A stretch of 64,000 nt of DNA from Prevotella melaninogenica ATCC 25845 (GCF_000144405.1 NC_014371.1:124001-188000), one strand, 5' to 3'. Positions 9,448-17,903 are shown, counted from the first letter of the stretch. Numbers and translations are program-made. Notes: generated by a model from the sequence alone, not told the origin.

Positions 9448-10698
9448 TTATTCCTCTTCGATATTGTAAAGGAAGTCATTGTAAGGATACTTCTGCACGT
9501 GGAGTTCGCGTACTTTCTTGTAAAGCACCTCTCTGAACTCGTCGATATTCTCCTTTTCCTTGGCTGAAATAAAGAGACAGTTGTCATGCTCCTTAGCCAT
9601 CCATGTCTTCTTTAGTTCGTCCAAGGTGATATTCTCTTTGGTTGCTGGCGTGAGGTCGTCTTCCTCTTTCTCCACCCAATGATAGTTGTCAATCTTGTTG
9701 AAGATAATCATTGATGGCTTGTCAGCACAACCAAGTTCAGACAAAGTCTGGTTGACTACCTGTATTTGTTCCTCAAAGTCAGGATGTGATATGTCCACAA
9801 CGTGCAAGAGAAGGTCGGCTTCGCGCACCTCATCGAGTGTTGACTTAAACGAATCAACCAAGTCGGTTGGCAACTTACGGATAAATCCAACGGTGTCAGC
9901 TAACAGGAACGGAAGATTGTCTACAACGACCTTGCGCACAGTTGTGTCGAGTGTTGCGAAGAGTTTGTTCTCTGCAAATACCTCGCTCTTAGCCAAGAGG
10001 TTCATGGTGGTTGACTTACCCACGTTCGTGTAACCCACCAAGGCAACACGAATCATACGGCCACGGTTCTTACGCTGTGTTACCTTCTGCTTGTCAATCT
10101 CAGCAAGTCTTTGCTTTAAGAGGGTCATACGCTGCAAGATGATACGGCGGTCCATCTCCAACTGGGTCTCACCCGGACCACGCAAACCTACCGAACCTTT
10201 ACCGCCACCAGAGCCTGAACCGCCACCCTGACGCTCCAAGTGAGTCCACAGACGTTGCAGACGTGGGAGCATATAGCGATACTGTGCCAACTCAACCTGT
10301 GTCTTTGCGTTGGCTGTCTGGGCACGCATAGCAAAGATGTCGAGGATGAGAGAGGTACGGTCTAATATCTTCACACCGAGTTCCTGTTCGATATTACGCA
10401 TCTGCTTTGCCGACAACTCGTCGTCGAAGATGACCATACCGATAGGCTCCTCCTCGTCTTCTTTCATCTTGATGTAATCTCTTATTTCTTCAAGTTTACC
10501 CTTGCCGACGTATGTAACAGAGCTTGGACCTGTCACTCTCTGTGTGAATCGCTTCACTGTGATAGCACCAGCAGTATCAGCGAGGAACTCTAATTCGTCA
10601 AGATATTCCTTCGTCTTGTCCTCGTTCTGGTCCTTTGTAATAAGACCCACAAGGATGGCTGTTTCCGCCTTGACGTCAGATATGATAAATTCTTTCAT
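9448..10698 (-). CDS. hflX: GTPase HflX
   Basis: A ribosome-associated GTPase that rescues or splits stalled ribosomes. At 416 residues it shows the N-terminal HflX domain (to about 155), a Gly/Ser-rich linker (158-170), the conserved GLRGPGETQLEMDRR block (171-185), then the G domain: G1 GYTNVGKST (222-230), G3 DTVG (268-271) and G4 NKID (334-337). It is probably the first gene of the minus-strand group that continues into DUF4954, M16 peptidase and fumarase; the spacer to the next gene is 120 bases of TTAGGC-type repeats. A promoter-like TACCTTTG lies 70 bases upstream of the start. Confidence 0.95.
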   Translation of the reverse strand: MKEFIISDVKAETAILVGLITKDQNEDKTKEYLDELEFLADTAGAITVKRFTQRVTGPSSVTYVGKGKLEEIRDYIKMKEDEEEPIGMVIFDDELSAKQMRNIEQELGVKILDRTSLILDIFAMRAQTANAKTQVELAQYRYMLPRLQRLWTHLERQGGGSGSGGGKGSVGLRGPGETQLEMDRRIILQRMTLLKQRLAEIDKQKVTQRKNRGRMIRVALVGYTNVGKSTTMNLLAKSEVFAENKLFATLDTTVRKVVVDNLPFLLADTVGFIRKLPTDLVDSFKSTLDEVREADLLLHVVDISHPDFEEQIQVVNQTLSELGCADKPSMIIFNKIDNYHWVEKEEDDLTPATKENITLDELKKTWMAKEHDNCLFISAKEKENIDEFREVLYKKVRELHVQKYPYNDFLYNIEEE

Positions 10699-10768
10699 TC
10701 AATTGTCTCTTTTTACTTGATGTTTAGCGCACAAATTCTTTGTTAGAATAAGTACACAATGCACAGGG

Positions 10769-10776
10769 CAAAGGTA
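10769..10776 (-). promoter_or_regulatory. Bacteroidales -7 element ahead of hflX
   Basis: The minus strand reads TACCTTTG, matching the TAnnTTTG consensus, about 70 bases upstream of the hflX start. A convincing TTTG at -33 was not seen. Confidence 0.5.
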
Positions 10777-10826
10777 CTCAAAAAAAATGAAAGATACTAA
10801 TGAGATATGTTGTTTTTATTATCTTT

Positions 10827-11024
10827 AAACCCAATTCGGTCATTAGAGTCTAAACATATTTTGTTTTATTATCGAGTAGATTGCTTGACTTTGCAACGCA
10901 GGCGTAGCGGGCTACGTCAAGTTACAAAGCCAAGCAAGATGCCGATAAGAAAATAAAAGATGTTAGGAAACAATACCATCGTAAGAAGAACTATACATAT
11001 TGTGGTCTAATGCCGATTTGGGTT
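10827..11024. mobile_element. MITE-like long imperfect hairpin element
   Basis: Its ends are AACCCAATTCGGTCATTAGA and the near-complement TCTAATGCCGATTTGGGTT. The inner arms also pair: TTGCTTGACTTTG with CAAAGCCAAGCAA, and TTGTTTTATTATCG with CGATAAGAAAATAAAA. The roughly 200 bases can therefore fold into one long imperfect hairpin. A fragment of the same end, in opposite orientation, occurs at 43183-43216 next to repeat family 2. It encodes no protein, so it resembles a non-autonomous miniature transposon. Confidence 0.65.
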
Positions 11025-11152
11025 AAGTTCACTCTCTTAGATACTTTTTTCTTTCTTTCCTCTTTTTCTTATAATTTATCATCCCTTCTTTCCTTATAGA
11101 TTCCTTTATAAATGGGGACTATTAGATAGCGGATGATTAATAGAAATGATAC

Positions 11153-11211
11153 GTGCGAAGGCTTAGCACATATGGTGCGGAGGCTTAACACGTGTGGTGC
11201 GGGTGCTTAAT
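11153..11211. repeat. REP-like repeat (CACATGTGGTGCGG family), copy 1
   Basis: Two tandem units read GGCTTAGCACATATGGTGCGG and GGCTTAACACGTGTGGTGCGG. Each has a palindromic ACACGTGT or ACATATGG core. Related copies lie near 19304 and 30537. The rest of the 10.7-11.6 kb gap holds the hairpin element, pyrimidine-rich sequence and the promoter and leader of the next gene. Confidence 0.7.
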
Positions 11212-11394
11212 ATGAAAGATTATTATGGAATGCCTGTACGCCAATCACTTACATTTATCGTCACGTATGATAGCTTTCTTTTATCGTCTGATGCCTATAT
11301 TTCCCTATGTTCTACTTGCTTTTCTCGTCGAATTTGTTGTATGCGCGATGCAATTTGACTTTATATTTTTCGATAATAATTGTTAAAATGTATT

Positions 11395-11422
11395 TTTGTT
11401 ATAGGATTATATTGTAACTTTG
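11395..11422 (+). promoter_or_regulatory. Promoter of the fimbrillin-locus transcript
   Basis: TTTG at 11395 and TAACTTTG at 11415-11422 match the Bacteroidales sigma pattern, although the 16-base spacing is shorter than usual. About 200 bases of leader follow before the 64-codon gene, including a small stem (AACTCTCTG with CAGAGTT) and two copies of GGATAACTT. Confidence 0.5.
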
Positions 11423-11619
11423 CATCCGAAATCAATTTAGGGTAAGTAAATAACTCTCTGCCACTTACAGAGTTCTCTATGACGAATAACGGATAACTTG
11501 TAGTATAGAAGAACTAACGATGGATAACTTATAGAAGGCAGCTGAAAGATAGCTGGCAATAATTCACACTTAACACAAAACAAATATATATAATTAAATT
11601 AACGGTAGTTTTTAAACGT

Positions 11620-11814
11620 ATGAAAAGAGTAAAGTATGAGATTCCACAAATTCGGGTATTTCTGGTTGTGGAAACAGAGGGTATTTTAGCAGGTTCTGAT
11701 CCTGAAACAACATTTGAACCTTCCGTAAGTCCTTGGATAAATGGGGATACAGAAGAGTTAGACGGTGATACACATACCGCATCAGGTGGTGACACAAGTA
11801 CTCCACAACCATAA
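11620..11814 (+). CDS. Small peptide with LAGS motif preceding fimbrillin gene
   Basis: A 64-residue product. The first 27 residues (MKRVKYEIPQIRVF through GILAGSD) form a basic/hydrophobic segment ending at LAGS. The remaining residues are acidic and rich in Gly, Asp, Thr and Ser, with little structure expected. It lies 50 bases ahead of the fimbrillin-type gene behind one promoter. I recognise the general pattern of small Bacteroidota proteins whose N-terminal block ends in LAGS or LAASG next to surface-protein genes, but I know of no function. It is not cysteine-rich and has no obvious signal peptide. It could be a secreted peptide precursor or a regulator of the surface protein. Confidence 0.65.
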   Translation: MKRVKYEIPQIRVFLVVETEGILAGSDPETTFEPSVSPWINGDTEELDGDTHTASGGDTSTPQP

Positions 11815-11864
11815 AAAAAGAGCTAATAACCAACGTAATTAAACGTAAAAGGACTAAATCAAAA

Positions 11865-14474
11865 ATGAATTCAAGATTCTTATTTTCACGTGTGATGTTA
11901 GGCTTGACAGCTGCAACATCTGCTTTCTTTATCGCATGTAGCGATATTGATACAGCTCAGGATCCACAGAAACCAACTGAGAGTATCATGTTTAGTACGA
12001 GTGATGTGCAGGACAGACCTGATGCTTCTTTGCCAAAGACAAAGGCACCAGAGGTTTACGAGTCGCACACTATTAATTTGACAGGTGCTAATGCTAAAGG
12101 CTTTGTACTTGAGGAGAGCACCATTGAGGGTGTTAATCCAGTACAGCAAACACCTGCTACACGTGGTACGATGAAGACAGCTATCGACGCTCAGTTTACT
12201 GTTTTCGCATGTAAGAACGGTGGAGTGTCACCTGACTATATGTATAATGAGAAGGTGAATGCCAACGGAACGATGGTAACACCTAAGAAGTGGAAGAAGT
12301 CTGAGGCTTCAACGCTGAAGTTCTATGCCGTTTATCCAGCTGCACAGGATGCTGACCAGCAGATCAGCCCAGCTGCTTACAGTGCATCGCAGAAGCCTGT
12401 TATCAAGTTCAGTCCTAAGAGTGACGTGAAGCAACAGGCTGACCTCATGGTGGCAAAGACGGCTGATATGGCTTACGACAACTATGTTAGCACACCTGTC
12501 CCATTGCTGTTCACTCACGCCACAACGGCTATCCAGTTTAAGATAGGTAATGACCTCTCTTATAATCAGGAGGTAAAGAAGATTGAAATCCAGAATGTTT
12601 ATGGTGAAGGAACATACGATCTCGCTACCAAGACATGGACAGTTGGTACAACAAAGAAGAACTATACATTAACGTTGAACCCTACTTTCTCTACTGCACA
12701 GAACCCTGGAACAGTGATGAACGGCGGTGATGGTACGTTCTTCATGATTCCTCAGACCCTTCCAGACGATGCTAAGGTGAAGATTACCTTTGCAAGTGGT
12801 AAGTATTGGGAAGGTAAAATCGGTGGAACGGGTAAGGTTTGGGCTGAAGGAACGACAAAGACTTACACCATTTCAAACTCTAAGGACCTCTCTGATCGTG
12901 ACTTCACACTGTCCATTACACCAACAAACGGAACAGAAAGAGAGTACAATCAGTTTGATCTTCCATTCACTGTAACCAGCTATAGTCGCTTGAAAGGCTT
13001 CTCAGGAAATAGTCGTGACAAGGCTGAAGCATGGCAGGTTGCAAGCTATGAGGTAAGCACGGATGGTACAAACTGGTCTGCTCCAACAACAACAAAGCCA
13101 GAGATGGTAACAGCAATGACTGAGAGTGGTAATGGTGGTACATCTGGTGAAGTAGGTAATCTCAAGCTGACGAACGATTATAAGGACTATGCGCAGATTC
13201 GTAATCAGGAGTTAAAGGCTGCAACAGAGGTTACAACTCGCAAGGACTTGTCTATGATAAATGGCAAGCAATATACTGCAAACTGCTATATTGTTTCTGC
13301 TCCTGGTAAGTATAAGTTCCCATTGTACTATGGAAATAGTCGCGAGAATTCTACTGATAATACGCTTTCTTTCCAGAACAATACAAGCAGTGCAAATGCT
13401 TTGAAGTATTTCCATGGAGGTATAGAACAGGCTACAAATAACTACATGATGCCTTATCATGACATTCACCAGTGGGTAAGCAATGCTGCTGTTTTGTGGC
13501 AGAGTAAGGCGAACATGGTGAAGGTAACAGGTATAGACCGTAATGGACATACGTCTGGACATTTAGGTGGTAGAGATATTTATGTGGAGTTTGAGGTTGA
13601 TAAAAACAACATAGAGACAGGTAATGCCATCATTGCTGTATACTATAATGGCAAGGTTGCATGGTCATGGCATATCTGGATTACAGGTAAAGAGGTTGCT
13701 GACGTACAGTCAGGTCACTTCCTTAGCGAGCCTATCGGCTTTGTTCCAACAAAGTGGATGCGTACTACTTACAGACAGGACCGCTACGTGAAAGTAACTG
13801 TTAAGCAGCCACGTTCTGGTAAGACAGCGTCTGTTGTGTTTAAGCAGAAGCCACATGAGGAGACTCCAGAAGGTCAAGCAATGCACTATCAGTGGGGACG
13901 TAAGGATCCATTCTGGCCTGGTATGGATGGTTTGACAGCATCACCAAACATATATGATGGTGGTATCTCTCTTGCAGAGTCTGTACAGGAACCAAGACTG
14001 ATGGGCCGTCCACGCCACTTAGAGTATGTATTTACTTCAAAAGCAACATACTTTGGTGGTACTTGGGATTGGAATAATAACCCTGGTTATACCAATTCTT
14101 ATCTTAATCTTTGGGATGCTAACAATGAAACAGGTTATGGATATACAGGTCCATTCGTGAAGACTATCTACGATCCAAGTCCTGCTGGCTTCCATGTTCC
14201 ACGTACCAGTCAGTTGAGCAAGGTTGGTAATGATAAGTATGTTGTGAGTCCTAAGATGGGATATATGGATCCTGAATATGTGTCTGATGGGGCAAAGACT
14301 CCAGATATTGGCTACTATTGGACGAGTGAAAAGAGTTTTATTAATAACAATGGTACAGACGCTGCATTCTCAATCTTTGGTATTACGGATGCAAATAGTA
14401 AGATCCAAGTAGACGGAAAGAATAAAATTGTTAACCCATCAATGGCTTACTGTGTCCTTCCAATCAAGGAATAG
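11865..14474 (+). CDS. Fimbrillin-family surface lipoprotein
   Basis: An 869-residue lipoprotein. The N-terminus is a lipoprotein signal ending FFIACSDID (lipid-modified Cys near 25). Residues about 100-340 resemble the Mfa-like/fimbrillin beta-sandwich, with ATRGT, FAVYP-type KFYAVYPAAQ, and the LLFTHATTAIQFKI strand typical of the family. The C-terminal third contains QWGRKDPFWPG and KTIYDPSPAGFHVP, which occur in large fimbrillin-like or minor-tip proteins of Bacteroidales. It is much longer than a major fimbrillin (around 350-550), so a tip or accessory adhesin is likely. It is preceded by the 64-residue peptide gene and followed by a strong terminator, so the pair forms a complete transcription unit. 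Confidence 0.85.
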   Translation: MNSRFLFSRVMLGLTAATSAFFIACSDIDTAQDPQKPTESIMFSTSDVQDRPDASLPKTKAPEVYESHTINLTGANAKGFVLEESTIEGVNPVQQTPATRGTMKTAIDAQFTVFACKNGGVSPDYMYNEKVNANGTMVTPKKWKKSEASTLKFYAVYPAAQDADQQISPAAYSASQKPVIKFSPKSDVKQQADLMVAKTADMAYDNYVSTPVPLLFTHATTAIQFKIGNDLSYNQEVKKIEIQNVYGEGTYDLATKTWTVGTTKKNYTLTLNPTFSTAQNPGTVMNGGDGTFFMIPQTLPDDAKVKITFASGKYWEGKIGGTGKVWAEGTTKTYTISNSKDLSDRDFTLSITPTNGTEREYNQFDLPFTVTSYSRLKGFSGNSRDKAEAWQVASYEVSTDGTNWSAPTTTKPEMVTAMTESGNGGTSGEVGNLKLTNDYKDYAQIRNQELKAATEVTTRKDLSMINGKQYTANCYIVSAPGKYKFPLYYGNSRENSTDNTLSFQNNTSSANALKYFHGGIEQATNNYMMPYHDIHQWVSNAAVLWQSKANMVKVTGIDRNGHTSGHLGGRDIYVEFEVDKNNIETGNAIIAVYYNGKVAWSWHIWITGKEVADVQSGHFLSEPIGFVPTKWMRTTYRQDRYVKVTVKQPRSGKTASVVFKQKPHEETPEGQAMHYQWGRKDPFWPGMDGLTASPNIYDGGISLAESVQEPRLMGRPRHLEYVFTSKATYFGGTWDWNNNPGYTNSYLNLWDANNETGYGYTGPFVKTIYDPSPAGFHVPRTSQLSKVGNDKYVVSPKMGYMDPEYVSDGAKTPDIGYYWTSEKSFINNNGTDAAFSIFGITDANSKIQVDGKNKIVNPSMAYCVLPIKE

Positions 14475-14517
14475 CCTTTTAACTAAATAATTATAGTAAC
14501 TTGTTTTACTATATTTC

Positions 14518-14557
14518 ATAAAAAAGCTGCAGTCGTAATGGCTGCAGCTTTTTTGGT
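14518..14557 (+). terminator. Terminator of the fimbrillin gene
   Basis: AAAAAAGCTGCAG and CTGCAGCTTTTTT form a perfect stem with a 9-base loop and a T-run, 45 bases past the stop. The A-run on the other side means it could also work in reverse. Confidence 0.9.
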
Positions 14558-14586
14558 TTAAAGTGAGAAAGTTATTACTATTTACT

Positions 14587-14672
14587 TTTCCTGTCACTGT
14601 TGTCACTCTTTTTAGATACTTAACAGGCTATCATACAATGATATAACCTTAAATGTTAAAAGTGACAGGAAA
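14587..14672. repeat. 86-bp segment with perfect 12-bp inverted ends
   Basis: TTTCCTGTCACT at 14587 and AGTGACAGGAAA at 14661 are exact inverted repeats that enclose AT-rich sequence between two convergent genes. It could be a long-range stem or a small mobile relic. Confidence 0.4.
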
Positions 14673-14721
14673 CTAAAAACAAACTTGTTTTGTAGTTATA
14701 GGTTCATTAATACGACTAAGA

Positions 14722-15552
14722 TTAAACGTGAATCTTCAAACCATCGTAGGCAAAGAAAACATCATTTGGAAGGAGTTTTTGTGCCTCTTCATGTAAGCCA
14801 ATCTTATGGGTGAGATGGGTTAAATAAGTGCGTTTTGCTCCTATCTTTCGGCTGAAATCAATGGCTTCAGATATCAACTGATGGGAGTGGTGTTCACGTT
14901 CCCAGCGTAAAGCGTTTACAACCAGTGTCTCAACACCTTCAAGATAAGGGAGTTCCTCTTCCTTAATAGTTTTCATATCTGTTATATAAGCGAGTTTCCC
15001 AAAGCGATAACCGAGGATGGGTAGTCCGCCATGCATCACAGAGATAGGCATCACTTCGATGTCACCAATCGTAAACTTTACATGCGGTTGAATACTATGA
15101 AGGTTCAGTTTTGGAACTCCTGGATAGGGATTGTCTGTGAAACAATAAGGGAAGTTATGATGTAAGCCGTCACAAGTGTTCTCGTTGGCATACACTTCTA
15201 TATCCCCCAATGCACAATAAGGGCGTACATCATCAATCCCTCCTACATGATCATAGTGGATATGCGTAATCAATAAGCCATCAATCTTACGGAAAGGTTG
15301 TGGCAACATCTGTTGGCGAAAGTCAGGACCGCTGTCAATGACAATACGCGTCTTTGCCGTTTCCAATAAAGCAGAGGTGCGCAATCGGTTGTCGCGTGGG
15401 TCCTTACTCTTACAAACATCACAGCTACAGCCAAGTACTGGAACACCATTGGAGGTGCCAGTGCCGAGGAAGGTGAAGACCTCCCCCAACCCCTCCAAAG
15501 GAGGGGAGTGCCTAACGGAATGCTCGTTGTTTATGAGTTCTTCTTGCTTCAA
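14722..15552 (-). CDS. MBL-fold metal-dependent hydrolase (PhnP-like)
   Basis: A 276-residue cytoplasmic metallo-beta-lactamase-fold hydrolase of the phosphoribosyl cyclic phosphodiesterase-like group. The core starts with FTFLGTGTSNGVP at residue 26 and has the metal motif HIHYDH at 97-102, a CSCDVC pair near 43-47, and the later Asp/His ligands (ITDMK, LTHLTHK). The family normally begins directly at the FLGTGTS strand. Here residues 15-25 (HSPPLEGLGEV) are encoded by a copy of the CCTCCCCCAACCCC palindromic repeat, so the N-terminal 25 residues look like a captured extension. TTG codons inside the repeat are alternative starts. murB lies upstream on the same strand, about 190 bases away. 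Confidence 0.85.
   Translation of the reverse strand: MKQEELINNEHSVRHSPPLEGLGEVFTFLGTGTSNGVPVLGCSCDVCKSKDPRDNRLRTSALLETAKTRIVIDSGPDFRQQMLPQPFRKIDGLLITHIHYDHVGGIDDVRPYCALGDIEVYANENTCDGLHHNFPYCFTDNPYPGVPKLNLHSIQPHVKFTIGDIEVMPISVMHGGLPILGYRFGKLAYITDMKTIKEEELPYLEGVETLVVNALRWEREHHSHQLISEAIDFSRKIGAKRTYLTHLTHKIGLHEEAQKLLPNDVFFAYDGLKIHV
15479..15512. repeat. CCTCCCCCAACCCC palindromic repeat, copy 1 (inside a gene)
   Basis: It reads CCTCCCCCAACCCCTCC then AAAGGAGGGGAG. The GGAGGGG/CCCCTCC arms form a short stem. It lies in frame inside the MBL-hydrolase gene. A second copy in opposite orientation lies at 15711-15742. Confidence 0.85.
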
Positions 15553-15710
15553 AGGGAATGTTCTTAAAAGTTGGTTTGATGCTTTATAATCATTTCTTAA
15601 TTAAAAGCTTATTTATAACGAGTGTTTATGGTTGGATATCGCAGTTGTTAGGATTAAGTATTAATATTAAACCATACCACAACCTAAAGAAGTAGTTACT
15701 TTTGTTTAGC

Positions 15711-15742
15711 ACTCCCCTCTCTTCGGAGGGGTTGGGGGAGGC
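15711..15742. repeat. CCTCCCCCAACCCC palindromic repeat, copy 2 (3-prime of murB)
   Basis: It reads CTCCCCTCTCTTCGGAGGGG then TTGGGGGAGG, immediately past the murB stop codon. It is inverted relative to copy 1, so the two bracket a 262-base segment. It may act as a terminator or 3-prime stabiliser for murB. Confidence 0.85.
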
Positions 15743-15743
15743 T

Positions 15744-16754
15744 TTAATTTGGAAAAGTATTCACCTCTGGATGTATCTCAATTCCAAACTTCTCCTTCAC
15801 ATCATGCTGAATTGTCTGGTAGAGTCTGACTACGTCAGCACCTGTTGCACCACCAAGGTTCACCAATACCAAAGCCTGCTTATCGTAAACGCCTGCAGGA
15901 CCTAATGCCTTACCCTTCCAACCGCATTGTTCAATCATCCAACCAGCTGGAATCTTCTCATGGTCAGCATCAATAGTATAGTGGGGCATCTGTTCATATT
16001 GCGCTGCCAACTCCTCATATTTAGCTTTTGGAACGATAGGATTCATAAAGAAACTACCCGCATTACCAATCTTCTTTGGGTCAGGAAGTTTCGCATTACG
16101 GATGTCAGTAATCGTCTGACGAAGTTCTGCTACGGTAGGATTTTCTATACCTTGTTCAGCCAATGCTGCACGAATATTACCATAATCGAGTTTAGGTTGA
16201 TAAGTCTTAGAAAGACGATAGGTCACCGATGTGATAAGATACTTATTGCGCCATTCATGCTTAAACTTACTCTGTCGATAGCTGTATTCACAATCAGCAT
16301 TCTTGAAATGATGCACTTCACCAGTGGCAATCTCCACCGCCTCAACCTCATCAATCAGGTCTTTAGCTTCCACACCATAGGCTCCGATATTTTGTACAGC
16401 ACTTGCACCGCACTCTCCCGGTATGATAGAAAGGTTTTCTGCACCATAGAGATCATGAGAAACACAATAGTCTACAAAATCATCCCATACGTAAGCTGAG
16501 CCACAACGTACACGTTCCTCGTCGATTTGCTCGATAAAGGAGATGCCAGAGTGGAGTACGGTTCCCTTGAAATCACCAGTGAGTAGAAGGTTACTACCCC
16601 CACCGAGAATCAGTAGTGGATAATCCTCTTCCTTTAAAGAGCGCACAAGTTCCTGTGCTTCCTCTACTGATTCGTATTCAACAAAACGCTGACATTTGGC
16701 GTCAATGCCGAAGGTATTATGCTTTAGTAGACTATAGTTATGTTCTATTTTCAT
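15744..16754 (-). CDS. murB: UDP-N-acetylenolpyruvoylglucosamine reductase
   Basis: MurB reduces UDP-GlcNAc-enolpyruvate to UDP-MurNAc with NADPH and FAD in peptidoglycan synthesis. At 336 residues it matches the long (type I, E. coli-like) form. Visible motifs are the N-terminal LLKHNTFGIDAKCQ, the FAD-binding LILGGGSNLLLTGDFKG, SIIPGECGASAVQNIGAYGVE, the catalytic-serine segment IGNAGSFFMNPIV, and the C-terminal substrate segment KIPAGWMIEQCGWKG. It is on the minus strand, upstream of the MBL hydrolase. The stop codon abuts a palindromic repeat. Confidence 0.96.
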   Translation of the reverse strand: MKIEHNYSLLKHNTFGIDAKCQRFVEYESVEEAQELVRSLKEEDYPLLILGGGSNLLLTGDFKGTVLHSGISFIEQIDEERVRCGSAYVWDDFVDYCVSHDLYGAENLSIIPGECGASAVQNIGAYGVEAKDLIDEVEAVEIATGEVHHFKNADCEYSYRQSKFKHEWRNKYLITSVTYRLSKTYQPKLDYGNIRAALAEQGIENPTVAELRQTITDIRNAKLPDPKKIGNAGSFFMNPIVPKAKYEELAAQYEQMPHYTIDADHEKIPAGWMIEQCGWKGKALGPAGVYDKQALVLVNLGGATGADVVRLYQTIQHDVKEKFGIEIHPEVNTFPN

Positions 16755-16861
16755 GTTTCTGATATTGTTTTTGCGTTTCCCTTTGTTCCTATTTATAGAA
16801 AGGTGTTATTCTTTATGAATCAAATCATCCACAATGATAACATGAATAGCAGGTGTTTCTT

Positions 16862-16900
16862 AATAAAGAAAGACCCACTACCAAGGTAGGCAGGGGTCTG
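16862..16900 (-). terminator. Terminator of the DUF4348 lipoprotein gene
   Basis: On the minus strand CAGACCCCTGCCTACC pairs with GGTAGTGGGTCT and is followed by TTCTTTATT, five bases past the stop codon. Confidence 0.75.
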
Positions 16901-16904
16901 TTCG

Positions 16905-17762
16905 TTAATAAGCTACAACCTTCTCTAAGCGCCAACTCTTACCATTCTGCTTAAAGATGAGCTGCGTTTCAGCGCCATTAGACAACCCACGGAAGGTAAC
17001 AATCCTGCGATCTGTGTCTGAATACTTCTGACCATAAAGGATGTTATAAATCATTTCGTGTGGAAGTTCTGGTAAGAATGATGACCATTCTTCAGCAGGG
17101 ATAGTCGTGTTGACCACATTCGTCTCCTCACCATTAGGGTCTGGACCTGAATAAGCTAATGAACTCTTCACAGCCCCTTTACCACCATTTGCGAAGAAGT
17201 GTGACAGGAAGGTATAGAAAGATGCGTTATAACTATCCTTGAATGTGATGTTACGAATCTGATTCAACTTCCAGCTACCATCCTGATGATCGAACCAATA
17301 CTGCTCTATCGTACCTCTCTTTAAATGTATCTTCTCAACGATGACACTATCCAAGTCGGTAGACTTAGAGAACTTCATCTGTTTCTCATTATCAAAGATA
17401 AGCGTGTAATAGCCCTGTTTGCGGAAGAAATAATCCATCTTCCAGTTTCCACGAGTCAGCTCCGTAGTCTTTGTACCATTGACTACAGGCAGTGGGAACT
17501 TAATACGATTCATCTGCAACTTCTTATTAGCAATAAAGTTAAAGAAGAAGTCATCAAACAATTGGTCTGCTGCCTTTGGCATAGGAGTAGCAGCAATCAC
17601 CTCCGTGGCAGAGTCAACGCTATCTACAGTGTCAGTGTCTTCTGCTGCTGTAGAATCAGTAGTTGTACTGTCATCGCCATCAACCTTCTTGCTTGTGCAA
17701 CCTGTAGTAACAGCTACCATAGCTACACAAACACACACAATAAGTAAAAAAGCTTTTTTCAT
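16905..17762 (-). CDS. DUF4348-type lipoprotein
   Basis: A 285-residue lipoprotein. The signal sequence ends VAVTTGCTSKK (lipidated Cys near 22), followed by a Thr/Asp/Ser-rich linker (to about 60) and a globular domain with LFDDFFFNFI, WKMDYFFRKQGYYTLIFDNE and EQYWFDHQDGSWKLNQI. The last is the typical aromatic pattern of DUF4348. It probably sits in the periplasm anchored to a membrane; the function is unknown. It is divergent from pheS, and the two promoters have nearly the same sequence. It is followed closely by its own terminator. Confidence 0.8.
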   Translation of the reverse strand: MKKAFLLIVCVCVAMVAVTTGCTSKKVDGDDSTTTDSTAAEDTDTVDSVDSATEVIAATPMPKAADQLFDDFFFNFIANKKLQMNRIKFPLPVVNGTKTTELTRGNWKMDYFFRKQGYYTLIFDNEKQMKFSKSTDLDSVIVEKIHLKRGTIEQYWFDHQDGSWKLNQIRNITFKDSYNASFYTFLSHFFANGGKGAVKSSLAYSGPDPNGEETNVVNTTIPAEEWSSFLPELPHEMIYNILYGQKYSDTDRRIVTFRGLSNGAETQLIFKQNGKSWRLEKVVAY

Positions 17763-17792
17763 ACTCTCTTTTTATTCATCTCAAATTTCCTG

Positions 17793-17800
17793 CAAATGTA
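17793..17800 (-). promoter_or_regulatory. Promoter -7 element of the DUF4348 lipoprotein gene
   Basis: The minus strand reads TGTACATTTGCAGGAAA with the -7 match TACATTTG, about 30 bases upstream of the start codon. It mirrors the pheS promoter TGTACCTTTGCAGGAAA on the opposite strand. Confidence 0.6.
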
Positions 17801-17875
17801 CAATATTTATTTCTAATAAGACAGTATTTTTATAAATTTATATTAGGGTAATTTCTCCGTTACGATTATAAATTG

Positions 17876-17883
17876 TACCTTTG
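17876..17883 (+). promoter_or_regulatory. Promoter -7 element of pheS
   Basis: TACCTTTG, 21 bases before the pheS ATG, matches TAnnTTTG. The predicted leader is very short (roughly 15 bases). Confidence 0.6.
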
Positions 17884-17903
17884 CAGGAAAATAATCAAGA
17901 ACT

